Assembly (NCBI RefSeq): GCF_035083965.1
Contig: NC_089727.1
Location: forward strand, 7,755,501-7,819,500
Direction of reading: 5' to 3'
Length of the DNA: 64,000 nucleotides
From: Branchiostoma lanceolatum
Taxonomy: Eukaryota; Chordata; Leptocardii; Amphioxiformes; Branchiostomatidae
Each line of letters opens with the position of its first letter. The first letter of the stretch is position 1. The notes below the pieces were generated by a model. The model was not told the DNA's origin and did not search any database. It worked only from the letters and a program-made list of their open reading frames with translations. Shown here piece after piece: positions 48,664 through 61,248 of the stretch. Position numbers and translations under genes: made by a program.

Positions 48664-50782
48664 TATTATGTTTAGCCATAAGTATGGCTAAACATATTGT
48701 TTTCTCTCATGTTTCTTCTTCTTCTTCTTCTTCTCCTGTCAAATCTTCAAATCGATTCATCTCTGTCATTTTTTGACCAAATGACCTGAAATTTGGTACA
48801 GAGGTAATGTAGGCAAAAACCAATGTGAGTTCTTTTCCTTCTTTTGATATTGACCTTGAAAGTGATTTTATTGAGGTTTTTCTCCTGCGCCCTGGTATTT
48901 CAACCGAATGACCTGAAATTTGCTGTATATGTGGCTTGAACAAATATTTAAAGGATTACATTCCCATTTTTGGCATACATATATTCAAAACGATTTATTT
49001 TGGGCTTTCTTGACAATATTTGCCACTTCTGTCACTTTCAATACTACATATGACCTACAGGTCATTGACCCCGAGTGCCTTGCACCTGGCCAAGCTGGAA
49101 GTTTGCTTACGAGGAGGAAAGACCGGACATAAACATTCAACGTGATTATCGGGAAAACACCATGTTCCCTTAAACTCAGTGGTTAAATTGCAGTTTAGGA
49201 AATTTTATAACAGAAAACAAGTTAAATCAATGATTTTGTGAATGTTTATTCTAGCATTAGTTATTCCAGATATTTTCAAACTCCAAATTCTTCAACACAA
49301 CACGGGAGATCGTTTCTCCTCAGACCGGCGCGACACTCCTGTCAAAATTGATTGATGATCTCTCTCTGATCACCACCAGGCCTTCCTACATGTCCTACGT
49401 ACGGGCGTATGGATCGTAGAATTCGGCAAAAAAGGAATGATTAGGCCAGTAGAGCCAGTCCCCGGTAAGGTCAATGATTCGCCCCTTTGCGCTAGCTTGT
49501 AACGTTAAATGAATGTACCCTCTGGTGGCCAAACTTCACTGACAAACTTTCTCCCTATTATCATCATGAGCTTGCGTTAGTCTGGTACTAGTGACTATTA
49601 TGTGCCGGGAATGTTTATCTATCGCACGCCTTGGAAGGAAGTTCAACCATGATAAATGGTCGGCCGTTGCGAAAATTTGGAATCCCATGCTGTTGATTTT
49701 CGTGATTGAATCTGTAAGAAAATATATTTTCATGTCGTTCATGTTTTTGGGACGGACGCCGGGACGGGGTGAATTTTTTCTATCATTTTCGTCCCGTTAG
49801 TAATGCAAATCGAATCGTGTTGCACAAGAGGCAAAACACTAAAAACGTGGGTCTTGTGGAGTGTTTTGGAGCGGGAAAATGCCGGATATTAGCGGTGCCG
49901 AACAGTGTACATCGTCGCGCGCGGGTGACGCTCCGTCAAAACAAATTATAAATCCGCTGGTGGTCTAGCGCGGCCACCGAAAATAGGCAGAAACACACAG
50001 GAGGACTTAGCACCTTCGTTTATGAGGGCAATTGTGAAAATCTTTTGTTACAAATTGTTCGAACATTGAAACATTTGGATAGATGGTTTGAAACTGTTCT
50101 AAATAAAGAGATTTTTGTGTAGTTACGTTCGAAATGTTTCCAACGTATGTGAAATAAGTTCAAACATGTTATAAGTTTCAATTCTAATTGTTTGAACACT
50201 TTAGAACTATTGTGACTTAGACATTCTTTTAATCAAAATAGTTCAAACATATTACAAATATTATATTAAAACCCTCTCGGTGACTTTGAATTGACTCAAA
50301 TATGTTGTTTTTGGTCATTTCCTTCGTCTCCTGTCAAATCTTCATATGTATACTATGGAAAACTTCATTCTTCCCTGGGGTTGATCTTTTTTAATTCAAT
50401 TTTGAACTGGGTTGATTATGCGCAAGAGTGTAATTTTCAGCGGATATTTTTCGACTGGTTTACATGGAAATGGCACGGAATATCCCATTCTTGCAAGGGG
50501 AGGATTCTTTAATTATTTCTTTCAATTTTGAGCTGGAATGATTATGAAAAAGTCCATTTTTTAGCAGAAGTGTATTTGTTAATCAATTAGTGGATATGGT
50601 TGTGGACTGGTCCATATTGTGTTGAGGTGCTACTGGAAGACTCAATTTTGGACCTGGGTGATTCATTTTTTTAGTGCAAGTATTTTAGAATGGTCCATTG
50701 TTATTTTGGGAGAGTCCATTTTTTGCATGACGAGGAGTATGGCTAAACATGCTGTATTTGCTCGCAAATGTTGCCTTTCTAG
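48664..50782 (+). mobile_element. Helitron-like nonautonomous element, copy C (2.1 kb)
   Basis: It starts with hairpin ATGTTTAGCCATA-AG-TATGGCTAAACAT (48668-48695) and ends ATTTGCTCGCAAAT (50756-50769), GTTGCCTTT, CTAG (50779-50782), then T. The left 430 bp and right 490 bp match copy A in inverse orientation. The central 1.2 kb (about 49100-50290) is absent from copy A and shows no recognisable gene. It contains FKPHIQQISGHSVEIPGRRR on the minus strand, as copy A does, because the DNA is homologous. Confidence 0.55.
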
Positions 50783-51600
50783 TTTATATATATCATTCGT
50801 AGACATACTTTATTATGCTGTCTACAGTAAGTATCAAGAGTTTTTTTTCGCGCATTGATGTTCCCATTGCTTCAGAGACCAACGTCATGATGAATCAAGT
50901 AAGCGATAACAGCGCCACCTAGCTGTATTCAAATGTTGTGCACGCTGAGAATGTGCTTGTAGTTGGAAGTCTAATCTATCAGAACGCATAGACAGCAACA
51001 AAAGACGACAAATAGCCACTCCAGATTTTGAACATCAAATCTATTTAGAGAGTCAAACATACTTTTGGACATCGAGAGCGAAAAATACATCTTTTAAACT
51101 TCTGGTTTGTAATGACTACTTGACGTGTACATATCGTGAGTACAATGCTTGGCGATTGGCCACGATTGGCACAAAAATAATGAATCCTGCCATTGAAAGT
51201 ACAAGATATTCACCTCGAAACTCACACTAATAATAAGTAGACTGAATGTTAGCAGCATTCTTTGTCGCACCGATGCAGTATTCATAGTTTACGTATTCTT
51301 AAAACAAAAACGTCAATAAAATTGTAGAATCCTTGCAGTATTGCACATACATTTTTTGAAATTTACAATTCTGATGTATATTCGTTAGAATTACAATATA
51401 TAATATCGTGACAATACAATTTCTAAAAGACAGCCAGGGCAACTACACTGGCGACAATCATCTATTTTCAACTAAAATGTTTTCTTCATATTTTTCCTGG
51501 TCAAACTAGATTTAGATGAAGACATATTTCCACCTTTTTCGTCAACCAAAAAATCAGGTTAGGAGTTGAGAGAAAGGTCACTTTAGGTCATTATATCCTA

Positions 51601-51851
51601 ATAAGGAGGTTCACTGTTCTAAATTCGCATGCGCGGTAAAATGCACTATGGGTAATATGTCAAAGGTTAAGGCCCCTGACTGGTTAACAGTTCTTGACTA
51701 GACCATGCTTTATACATGTCTAGACTCAGTAGGTCGATGTGCATAACAATGTCCTGACGTATTTGTTTATGTCTCAGCGGCCTTCACCTTGACATATTAC
51801 CCATGGTGAATTTCGCTGCGCATGCGAACTCAGAACCAGGAGCCTCCTTAT
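51601..51851. mobile_element. Foldback MITE family 2, copy c
   Basis: The ends are ATAAGGAGGTTC and GAGCCTCCTTAT. Inner symmetric blocks are GCATGCGCGGTAAAATGCAC-TATGGGTAATATGTCAA (left) and its inverse TTGACATATTACCCATGGTG-AATTTCGCTGCGCATGCGA (right). Confidence 0.7.
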
Positions 51852-52511
51852 ACTGTCAATGATGTGTTGTACAACGTGACAACATTTACCACATAGATAT
51901 CATTTCTTTCTTTGCTCCCAAAATACACATTATATCTAGAAATACAAATCTGCCAATGCAAGAATAGGACTACTCACACTATCACTTCTTTACAACTTGA
52001 TAAACGTACAAGGAATTCGAATCTGTTATCAATGGACGTATATATTGAACATTTAATGTTCCCCTTTTCTTCTGAGAAAGAGCACGTCCTGAGTAGTAGT
52101 GTCTGAGTGATTGAAATTCTGGTGAATAAGTCAGTTCACAATTCGAGTGCACATCACACCGACGTACTACAGCCTTTCAAATTTGCCAATAGAATAGTCT
52201 TTAGGATAGACCTTTTTAAACCTCAGAAGTGTCTGCTAATTTCATTACAACATCATTCGATACAACACCAAATGTTGACGCACTTCAAACTGTGGTAAAA
52301 AAATAACGTACATACAAAATTAAAAAGTAATAGTACATTCTTGAGCTGACTCCATATAACATGTATGTTACTTGGAGATCAAAGTAAAAGGTGTCACTTT
52401 TCCCTTTCGCTCACACTGTTCGTCTCCATCATAATAGCTGAATAATTAATCTGCTTTTTTACGTCTAAAATCTCCATAAATTAGTCAATAAATAGTGACA
52501 CATTGGCGTTC

Positions 52512-55500
52512 CTAATCGTCGTGATCTTTTGAAAGGGAGAGGTGTCTCCACGTCACAATGCACAATCTCACGAACCAATAAGAATTCAGCACGTTCATGA
52601 TGATTCCTTCTGATAGGGAGGTGTTTAGGGGCACGGCGTTTTCCGGGAGGTAATATTCCGGATTCATGGTCAGACGGAACAGCCAGTTGTGCCAGAACCA
52701 GGGGATGACGGCGATCCGGAAGACGAAGAACGTCATGACGAACAGGATGCCGTTGACCTTGTAGGCTTGGGACGTCTTCTTCGAACCCGTCATCATTAGC
52801 AATCGTCTGCATATGCAAATTATAAAAGCAAATGTATGCAAATTAGCACAGGTATTTCTAGGAAAAATGGGTTACTTTTTCTGCAACGCCACGATAAAAA
52901 TATTAAATATAAGACAGCACCACAACCCTAATTAAATCGTTGACCTTGTAGGCTTGGGACGTCTCCTTCGAACCCGTCATCATTAGCAATCGTCTGCGTA
53001 TGCAAATTACATATGCAAATGCATGCACATTAGCACGGGTCTTTCTAGGAAAAGTTGGTAACTTTGTCTGCAACTCCAGGGTATACAAATACTGAATATA
53101 AGACAGCGCCACAACCCCAATTAAATCATGGACCTTGTAGGCTTGGATCTAGGTTATTCAATCATTAGCAACCGTCTGGATATGTAAATTGTTTATGCAA
53201 AGTGATACAAATAAGGATAAGTCTTTCTTACAAAAGTGGTTTGCTTTGTCTGTGACTGCGTGATATGAAAATACCAATATAAGACAGCGCCACAACCCTA
53301 ATCAAATCAGTTCAGTTTATACAGAAAGTTTCATTTACTGTCGAATTGAATCGTCATAATATGTGAATGTTGATATTGAAATGGTTACCTTATATGTAAA
53401 AATGGACTAGAAATCTCGGCCATCCATCCGATGTTTCCGTAATAGGGGGCACATCTGTACATCTGTAACAAAGGTCACGAAAGAAACTTAACATATTTTA
53501 GGAAAAGACCATAGTTTGGAATGTATTCTAAAGCTATATCGGCATTTGTGACCTCTTTTTCTGAGCAGTTGGCGTTGTTTTTCGTCAGACAGCTCCATTA
53601 CCATCCAGTCGCTTCACCCCTGCTGCAATGTTGAGCATTACAAAGCATAATGGGAAAGTTTCAAAATAGCGGCCTCAAAATCAGCTCGTCTCATTAATAT
53701 CCAAATATTATGTTGCTGTTTTGCCTCCAAAATTTGGCGGGCTAACACAAATTCTAATGCGCTAAGATTGAGGTAAACATTCTGAAAGGGGTAGCTACGC
53801 ATCCCTATATTCTTTAGTCTCTTTAACTATAGTGCCTACATTGTTTGGTACCTACTGAACGTAATTAGATACATTGAAGAGGAAGGAAAGGAAAGAAATG
53901 GGAAACATACGGAGACATTCTCTCATACTTACGAAATAGACACATGGGATGCAGCAGCAGATCACGTGATGGAACACCATGTCTGTTGTCCATAGGGCAC
54001 GTGGTCGCATACACGTCTCAAATAGATCTGTCACGTAGAAAATAATGACATGTTAGTCACAAAACTTTCTCTCAAACAGTTTGTTATCACAGACATATGT
54101 AAGGGTTCGTTATACGGAGCCATTTGTTGAATTCTATTGGAATTATTTTGCAATTGGTTCCACGACCTCATACCTTCACCAAATGACGTTAAGCTTTACG
54201 ATTGATGTATCATAGACGTTTCTCATTGATTATACAAAGCATATCCGGATTGACATCAATCATGACTAGGATGAAACTTGCAAAAACGAACGGCCTCTAT
54301 CTATTTCATAGTTTAGGGAATTCATAAATGTTCGCGTTAGAGAAATTATACGGGTTTTACAGAAAGGGTAACATGTTATTAGGTGATAACTATCACCAAA
54401 TGAATGTATGGAACTGCTAAGAAGAGGAACATAGTTGAAGCAAAATCAAAGCAATTGTTCGGTGTACACCTACCAGCCAACGCGTAACCCAGAAGTATGG
54501 CCGAGCCGAGCAGCACAATATGTGAGTCATATCTGTAAATGAACAATATATAAAATCATAAGACGATCCAAACCTAAAATCATAAGACGATCCAAACCTA
54601 TAGAGATACGAATCAGGTAAAATTTCAGCCTCCTCCAAAAACCGGAAGTGGATCAGGGGAAATATTTACTGAACTGGCATCGAACAAGATGGAATTCCAC
54701 AGACATATTGTCGAGACGATGATAGCGCAGTGATATGGGTATTAGTACTGTGATACGGCAGACTACTGACCTGACAGCATCTGGTGTTAATCCCTCGTCA
54801 CAGAAGAAGGCCAGGAGTGATAGGAACGATGCCGTCAGCGCATGCGCAATGGACATAATCCTGAATCGTGGACAAGGTACAAAATCAAAACATCAGTCAT
54901 ATATACACTCTCAATACCCAGCGGCAACGCCAGGAGTTAAATACCAATGATACAATCTTAATCTATTGACACAACAAAAGTACAGCGACTTTCGCAAGGT
55001 CAACAAAGACATCGTGCATCACCACGCCCAACCTAGCAAACGATATGCCAAGTTACCAATGAGACGACGGGAACGTGAGTTCTAGCTGCGAACGTGCAAA
55101 CAAAAGCATTTCCAATACTCCCGTCAGGAGTAACAAAAACTAAAACACGTTGCTTGTTTAGTAACAGTACACACCCTCAAGAAAAGTGCCCATACTTACA
55201 TGTAATTCAAAACCTCTCAATTAATTGTCAATCACATGAAGAGCGTCCTACACTCGTTTCACTAGGCCACAACAAGTGAGTTTTATGGATGACATCAACG
55301 CGTTCATTAATTTTCAACTAATTTTGAAGAAAATTGGAAAATATGTCGTGTGGTAGCCATAATTGTACTTCTAGAAGTGACACTTGTGAGGTAGCCAATG
55401 TAGTTGTAGAAGTGAAACTATAGTTCTAGAAGTGACACTAGTGTGGTAGCCTTGAGTGTAGTTGACAACTTGGTAAGTGGTACTAGGCTACAAGTACCAC

Positions 55501-58500
55501 ACTTCTGTCTCTTTTTGCATTTCTATAGAGGACTAAAATACTTGCTGACTGTGAATGTGATACCATATTTTGTCACTCCAATTCTTGTAACAACGCTTAT
55601 GGTGCCTATTTTGAAAATTTAGGCATCTTGTTTTTATCGCCCTCGCGCATTTGATTTTGGTGTGCAGAAGATGTCATCCACAGAATTTTCCTGTTGTGGC
55701 CTAAATAACGTTACTTAACCCTAAAAGAGTAGTTGCACTGCAAGTTGCACGCAGTTGCGTTGCTATGGAATTGGACAGTCCAGAATTGAAATATGTGGAC
55801 AATTGACATATCCCTACCCAGCATTAAGAGAATAACAGGACTCTTAAAGTTTGCATTAATCAGTTGACATCACCAATAGATTGGATACATTGTCTTTAAT
55901 AAAAGCCTTTAGGGTTGATATACCCCATTCATACCCCCATAGAAAACCAACGAGCGGAAATGACCCGCGGCTCGATACAATTTATCTAGTTCCAAAGCTA
56001 ATTACATCAATGTTTCCATTCCACCCCTCACTGCCGAAATCCTCTTTTCAATAATGCAAGAGGGTCTCCAATAATGTGTACAAGGTCTGACACAGTGTTT
56101 AAACCCGCAGTCGGGACGGGGCTTTATTGAACTGTGAAATGATATCTCTATCGACCTTGAACGGATATCCATATTAGTACGTGTCGTGTGTTTATAGACC
56201 ATGCGAGCTCAATTCCAAATGTACACTAGGGGTGAATTAGTAGTCCCTAGCTGTATTGAACGGCGGTTTTGACGCAAAATAACTTTACCTAAAATTATAG
56301 CATTCATAATTGACATGGCCGTGGCGCTATCATGGAATATCCATACTAGTGCGTGTCACATGTTCATTCGAGCTCAATTCAAAATGTACGCTAGGGGTGA
56401 AATAGTAGTCCCTAGCTGTTTTGGACGGCGGTTTTGACACGAAATATCAATTTTTCTCTTTTATAGCATTCATGCTTGACACCATGGACGTTCAAACCTG
56501 GGGTTTCCTGCAATGCCAGTTTAGTGCTTGTAGCTATAACTTATGTATGACAAAAATAAAACAACACGCCACCCGTAACGACCTATCATCGAATGCCTCT
56601 GTATGTGGGTCAGCGGGTTTTATGTAGAATTTATCAGAGTATCAACTCGTATCTGGATATTACCGGTTTCAGTCGGCGTTTCGATATCTATTGTCACGGT
56701 CTTGAAACAAATTAGATATATTTTATCGTAACCAATTAAGAACATTCATTGTCTACTGCACAGTCCAATGTTTCCAATTCTACGCTCCAATGTGCGGTTT
56801 TAACACGCTTTGCACATACGATCGACGGTTGCTGACGTCACAGCTAAACAGCTGCCCAAATCTTTGACGTCATGGAAACATTGAACCCAACAAGAGTCCA
56901 TAGGACACAAACCTCCGTGAAGTAATCATAAGGTTTTTGATACTCTCTTTACAAGGAATAACAATTTCTTTAAAACCTGCCTCCATTTATGTGCAGGTAA
57001 TCGTTGATCATAACACTAGGCAGTAACCAAGGCAGCGTACCAAGGCGGAGCATAACCTCTGCTTGGAGAGTAGCTACTTGGCCCCAGCTTGTGTAACGCA
57101 GGCTACCAAAAGGCAAATGGCATCTTTATGATGGGATGTACCACGATACCTTCAAGATGGGGGTGTCGATCTGTATTTTTTTTCAAAACCTGAAAATGCT
57201 GCTACGGTGCCCCAAATCCCTATGTTTCATCGGCATCTCTATAACTACCAACATGCCAAAATTCTTTTTAAAATCCATCAAAAGGATCGTGAGTTATAGT
57301 TGTGAACACTCAAATACAGACAAAAACAGTGCCACCATCGGAGGTCACTGAACTCCTTCCCGAAGGTAATAACAGAACGCAGCCCGAGAGAACGTTGGTA
57401 GTTTTATATTCCAGCCAAGAGCTCAATCACGTTGCGCTGTCCTACTTTCGGCTACATTTGTAATGTCGTCGTTGACGCAAACTAGATTATGCCGCGCATA
57501 ATACACTTACGACGTGGCGTGACGTGACGTTAGTTCGACGTTAGAATTCAAAGTATCACGTGACGTAAGACGTTAAAGACGACGTATAACGTTGGCGCGA
57601 AGTATGACGACGTAGCGTTTATTTTTTACATTAAAGAGAATACTACCAGTGTACGTTAAGAACTGCACTTCGGGTTTTAAAAAAGTATCAACTACCCTAT
57701 CATAACTGCTTATGACATTGTAGTGACTTGGGTATTTGGAAAATAATGTCTGTCACAGTACGGTGTACTAAAATAGTAAACACCTTGAGAAGATGGAAGG
57801 CGATAAAACTTATGTATACAACATTTACTAACATAATTCCAACAGCGTACATAATTTCGCCACCCTGAAAATAAACGTCCAAACCGATCTCCAACCCAAC
57901 GTCCCCCGGTATAATACACTTCTGTATATCTAATGCGTACCTGGGAGGTGCTGTACTAGAGATCTCTCAAACTCACTCTTTTTCAAAGTGGATGTTAATG
58001 GCGGTTAAACATACAGGGCGCCTAGAAGCGATGTGTCAACCCAAAAGTGTAAGTTTAAAAAAAGCACGAATTAGAAAATTAGAACTTGGGGATATATCAA
58101 TTGGTTTTGATTATAATTCAACAGTAAACAATATCAGTTTCAATCCTCCAAGTATCCTATTACACCACTTCCGCTTTATATCATGCCACTCTGTAATATC
58201 TAACTGCGGACACACATAAAGACAAACAAACCAACAAACAAGAACTGATTAAAATACCTCCGTTTTCACATAGGTAAAAATGTATGAACAGATGAATCGT
58301 CTTTTTTGTGGCCGGTCTCGGATTGAGAAGATCAAAATATGCACAGTTGGATGCTTGTAGTCATGCTGTGGTCTCTACCAGACTAATCATGGTTGCACTG
58401 GTATGTCCAGGATATTGTAATTCGAAGTACGTCGCTCCGAATTGTTCTATCTCTGTGGAGTTCTTTCTAAAAACCCAAAACTTTATTCATCAAGATTTCT

Positions 58501-60676
58501 GACACAAAGTTTTGCCAGACACACTTATGTTCTTAGCAGCTTGAGTCACATTCTATAATAAGTTCTTCGATATCTTAACGTCATACTTTAACTCTCCTAT
58601 GGCATAGCAAAGGTCACTACAAACAGTTTGCAATGACCTAGTGTCAAAACTTAGACTAGTGACCGTTTGAAATGCAGATAGTGATCAATCTCATAATTTT
58701 CGGAGATAAAAACAAACACGTATGAATTTTATAGTCGGTATCTTTGCATTGATGCGATATTGGTCTAAGAAGTAGGGTAGGGTAGGGTAATTTTTACCTG
58801 GAGGTAAATGGGATGGGGAGTCTTCGCTTGCCTGCGGTCAAACTTTCAGTCTTGTAGAATATTACAGATTACAAGTTGCTTTTTGAAAAGAACTTCCATT
58901 TAACAACAATTGTCTATGATTGAGCACTAAACGAAACGTACAATTTTCCCATATGAGGCAAATATAGATTTTATAATTATAGTAATCTCAAAGCAGACGT
59001 TTCGGTCGGTTAGTTTTATGGGTCTTTCGTGGTAAGCTTTCTCTGTGTGCCTACATCTCTCTCTAGTGGGAGGTGATACGTAATACGTAGACAACAAAAA
59101 TGGCCACAAAAGGCCTAGAAAACAAATCAAACATCTGCTTGGAGATTCGAAAGTTGTTATCATACTAAACACATCTCTGGATTAAGTGTTCGCGTGTGGC
59201 TCACGTGCCAACATGGTAAGATAACGACAGACGGTTTCTAACAAATCTAGCTTGACAGCAGATGACAAATGACCGTAAAACTCGCCTAGGTCTGCCTTCT
59301 CATCAACAAAAACTGTCAAGTCCATTACCAAAATTGATATCGGCAACTGGAATCAAATAATTCCTGGCAGTGTGCTCTATTGGGACGAAACGAAGTTCGA
59401 ACGTTAATGCATTGATCCGTTTAGTGTTTTCATGGTGTACGTGTATTGGATTGCAAATCTTCTCCACTTGAACGTCTACATTTATAGTTACATAAACGCT
59501 ATACTTGCAACAACAACACTAATAAGTATGATAATAATCCCACTGACACCAACCGGCGCCTGTGTATTTTTAGCATGTCTACACTTTTTTCCTCAGAGAC
59601 AACTGACATTATCGGAAAAGCATATCACGCATTTCTGCACACATAGCAAATCTGACAGTACAGATGTCGACGCAGATTACTTTCGAAATGTACAGTTGAA
59701 TGAATAATATATATTGCAACCGAAGTAACATATCTATGTCCAACAGGAACATTAGCCACGAAATAAACCAAGTGATGATACTCTTTGTTTTACATATATT
59801 CAGTCCAATTCTCGGGGGGGGGGTATGCACATTTGTCTAATGAGGTAATTGACCAAATCAAATTGCGTCATTCCAGATGCGACGATTTCGAAGTAATATA
59901 TTCATCCGTCGCATATGCATGCAGACATGGGGCCACGTTAGGTTGTTTTTGAGAACGCCATCTGATTACATATGACTACGGCCTTGTCCTATACCGTAGA
60001 ACGGATATGCAGCATGCTCGCTCAAGGTCTGACCCCCTAACCGTCACAACAACGCGTGCTATACCCAAATCAATAGGCCGGAACAACACTGCCGCTGTTG
60101 AAAATGTATCGTTGTGGAGTCGCCATTATGTATTCTACGAGTTTCGCCACACAGATCGCTTTCAAGTCGTTTTCTGACAAAAACATACAGCAATTTCTTA
60201 ACCGCTTCGGGTTTGCATCAATGGCAGCCATTGTGAAACATTTGTATCTTTAATATGTATTATTTATTGTTATTGTTATTGTATGCGTTCATTCATACGT
60301 AGTCGAACAGACTAATTGATCGCCTACTCTATATGTATGTACATACAGAACAATTCTGAAACGGGAATAACATCATGAGGACAAATATTCTAAGATTATT
60401 CAGTTATGATTTTATTTCTTAGATGAATGACGACTGTTAAACATGCAAACATTAGGAAGGTCACTCTAACAATAAGGGAACAGCATTGTGTTGTCCTTAC
60501 CTGTTATCCCATTCCACCTGCTGTACCGGCGACAGCTGTGCATACGACGACGTCATCAAACGCGACAGCCATGGACTGAGCGCCTCTTGTATCGTCAAAC
60601 ACGCCAGAAAACTCGCCACGGTCGCGTACCGGTACGGAAGGTCTATCTTGCTCAAGAGAAACTCCAATTGCAACAT
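52512..60676 (-). CDS. TLCD4: TLC domain-containing protein 4 (TMEM56), six exons, complete
   Basis: TLC-domain proteins are multi-pass membrane proteins related to TRAM, Lag1 and CLN8, with roles in membrane lipid handling; the exact role of TLCD4 is poorly known. Coding exons in transcript order: 60501-60676, 54771-54860, 54474-54532, 53933-54027, 53389-53462, 52512-52806. All have GT-AG borders and consistent phases, giving 262 residues (human about 263). Family marks: VEWDNR-IMSIAHAL across the exon 1-2 join, FFCDEGLTPDAV, the conserved His pair in MVFHHVICCC (128-129), GWMAEISSPFLHIR, and YKVNGILFVMTFFVFRIAVI in the last exon. The ATG at 60674-60676 gives a hydrophobic N-terminus of family-like length. 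Intron 1 is 5.6 kb. Intron 5 contains two tandem copies of the exon 6 5' end. Confidence 0.93.
52751..53306. repeat. Tandem triplication spanning the TLCD4 exon 6 acceptor
   Basis: There are three head-to-tail units at 52751-52937, 52938-53126 and 53127-53306 (187, 189 and 180 bp). Each begins with the exon 6 stretch TTGACC/GGACC-TTGTAGGCTTGG and ends in AAGACAGC-CCACAACCC. The first unit contains the functional exon 6 acceptor. The second keeps an intact acceptor (exon-like start at 52993) and 17 codons almost identical to exon 6 before diverging to a stop. The third is more decayed, but its CAG|ACGGTTGCTAATGAT join is still visible. Confidence 0.85.
54553..54602. repeat. 25-bp exact tandem duplication
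   Basis: AAAATCATAAGACGATCCAA-ACCT occurs twice in a row in TLCD4 intron 3, just beside exon 3. Confidence 0.85.
55572..55700. repeat. Dispersed repeat shared with 14683-14832
   Basis: It reads CTTGTAACAACGCTTATGGT, then TTTTGAAAATTTAGGCATCT, then GTGCAGAAGATGTCATCC. The counterpart in PHKA intron 11 has the same order. Confidence 0.45.
56163..56480. repeat. Two-copy tandem duplication, unit about 172 bp
   Basis: ATATCCATATTAGT or ATATCCATACTAGT at 56165 and 56337 is followed in both copies by GCGTGTC or ACGTGTC, GAGCTCAATT, AGGGGTGAA, TAGTAGTCCCTAGCTGT, ACGGCGGTTTTGAC and TATAGCATTCAT. The copies have clearly diverged by point changes. Confidence 0.8.
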
Positions 60677-61248
60677 GGCTGCGCTCGAGGCGGGTTCACA
60701 GTTGTGTATAGTGACGGATCGATGGGCAGTAGCACAGCAGCGGCATGTATGTTCCCTTCCAATGCTTTGTCAGCAGCGCCACTGTGTTTTAAATGCCCGC
60801 GTGCCGGTTCCGGGTTCAATTTTAGCAGTGGCCGCGACACATGATACTTCTGATGCACAAGTGAGCGCGCGGCGAGGCTCCGGTTGGGTATTCTCGTATA
60901 TCACGTCGAGTTACTACCGGCGGGAGTACCTGAGGGGGTTATCAATCACAACACAGTTGTAGTAATATGAACAGCTGGGTCTAACGGCTGATAATTACCT
61001 CCCGCGAGTATAAGTCATTCGTCAATTGAAATGCCACACATGGCGAAAATCTTGTTCCCCCCTCATGTTCAATGATGAAAAAGAATCGTTGTAAAATCGA
61101 AACCGTGACAATGTTGTCAACGCTTGTAAAAGCGATTATACCAAAGAAGTAATCTCTGGCTCATTCCCGGTCGTCGAGGATACGAAGTACCCGGTAATAC
61201 AGACAGAGAATTCGTCATGGTTATAATGCCGGCGTATAACTCGGTCGA
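60677..61248. promoter_or_regulatory. Upstream region of TLCD4
   Basis: The TLCD4 promoter should lie here (minus strand). The first 250 bp are rich in CpG. No TATA box or defined site was recognised, and the rest up to the SINE is featureless. Confidence 0.3.

Larger units (their letters stand above)
54861..60500. other. TLCD4 intron 1, no exon recognised
   Basis: 5.6 kb of AT-rich sequence. It contains a GTAG-rich local duplication (about 55340-55500), the dispersed repeat at 55572-55700, a tandem duplication at 56163-56480, the ACGT-dense block at 57512-57612 and a run of nine or more G at about 59814. Confidence 0.5.

Noticed and set aside
35364..48943. Two similar open frames of about 80 codons (35364-35612 plus, 48707-48943 minus) that might be a conserved small protein
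   Set aside because: The whole surrounding DNA is shared between two Helitron-like copies, there is an internal deletion and no sign of codon-level constraint, so the similarity is explained by the repeat.
60486..60962. 158-codon plus-strand open frame
   Set aside because: It lies antisense to TLCD4 exon 1 and its upstream region, opens with a non-ATG codon (TTG), and resembles no family; the TLCD4 frame on the other strand is clear.
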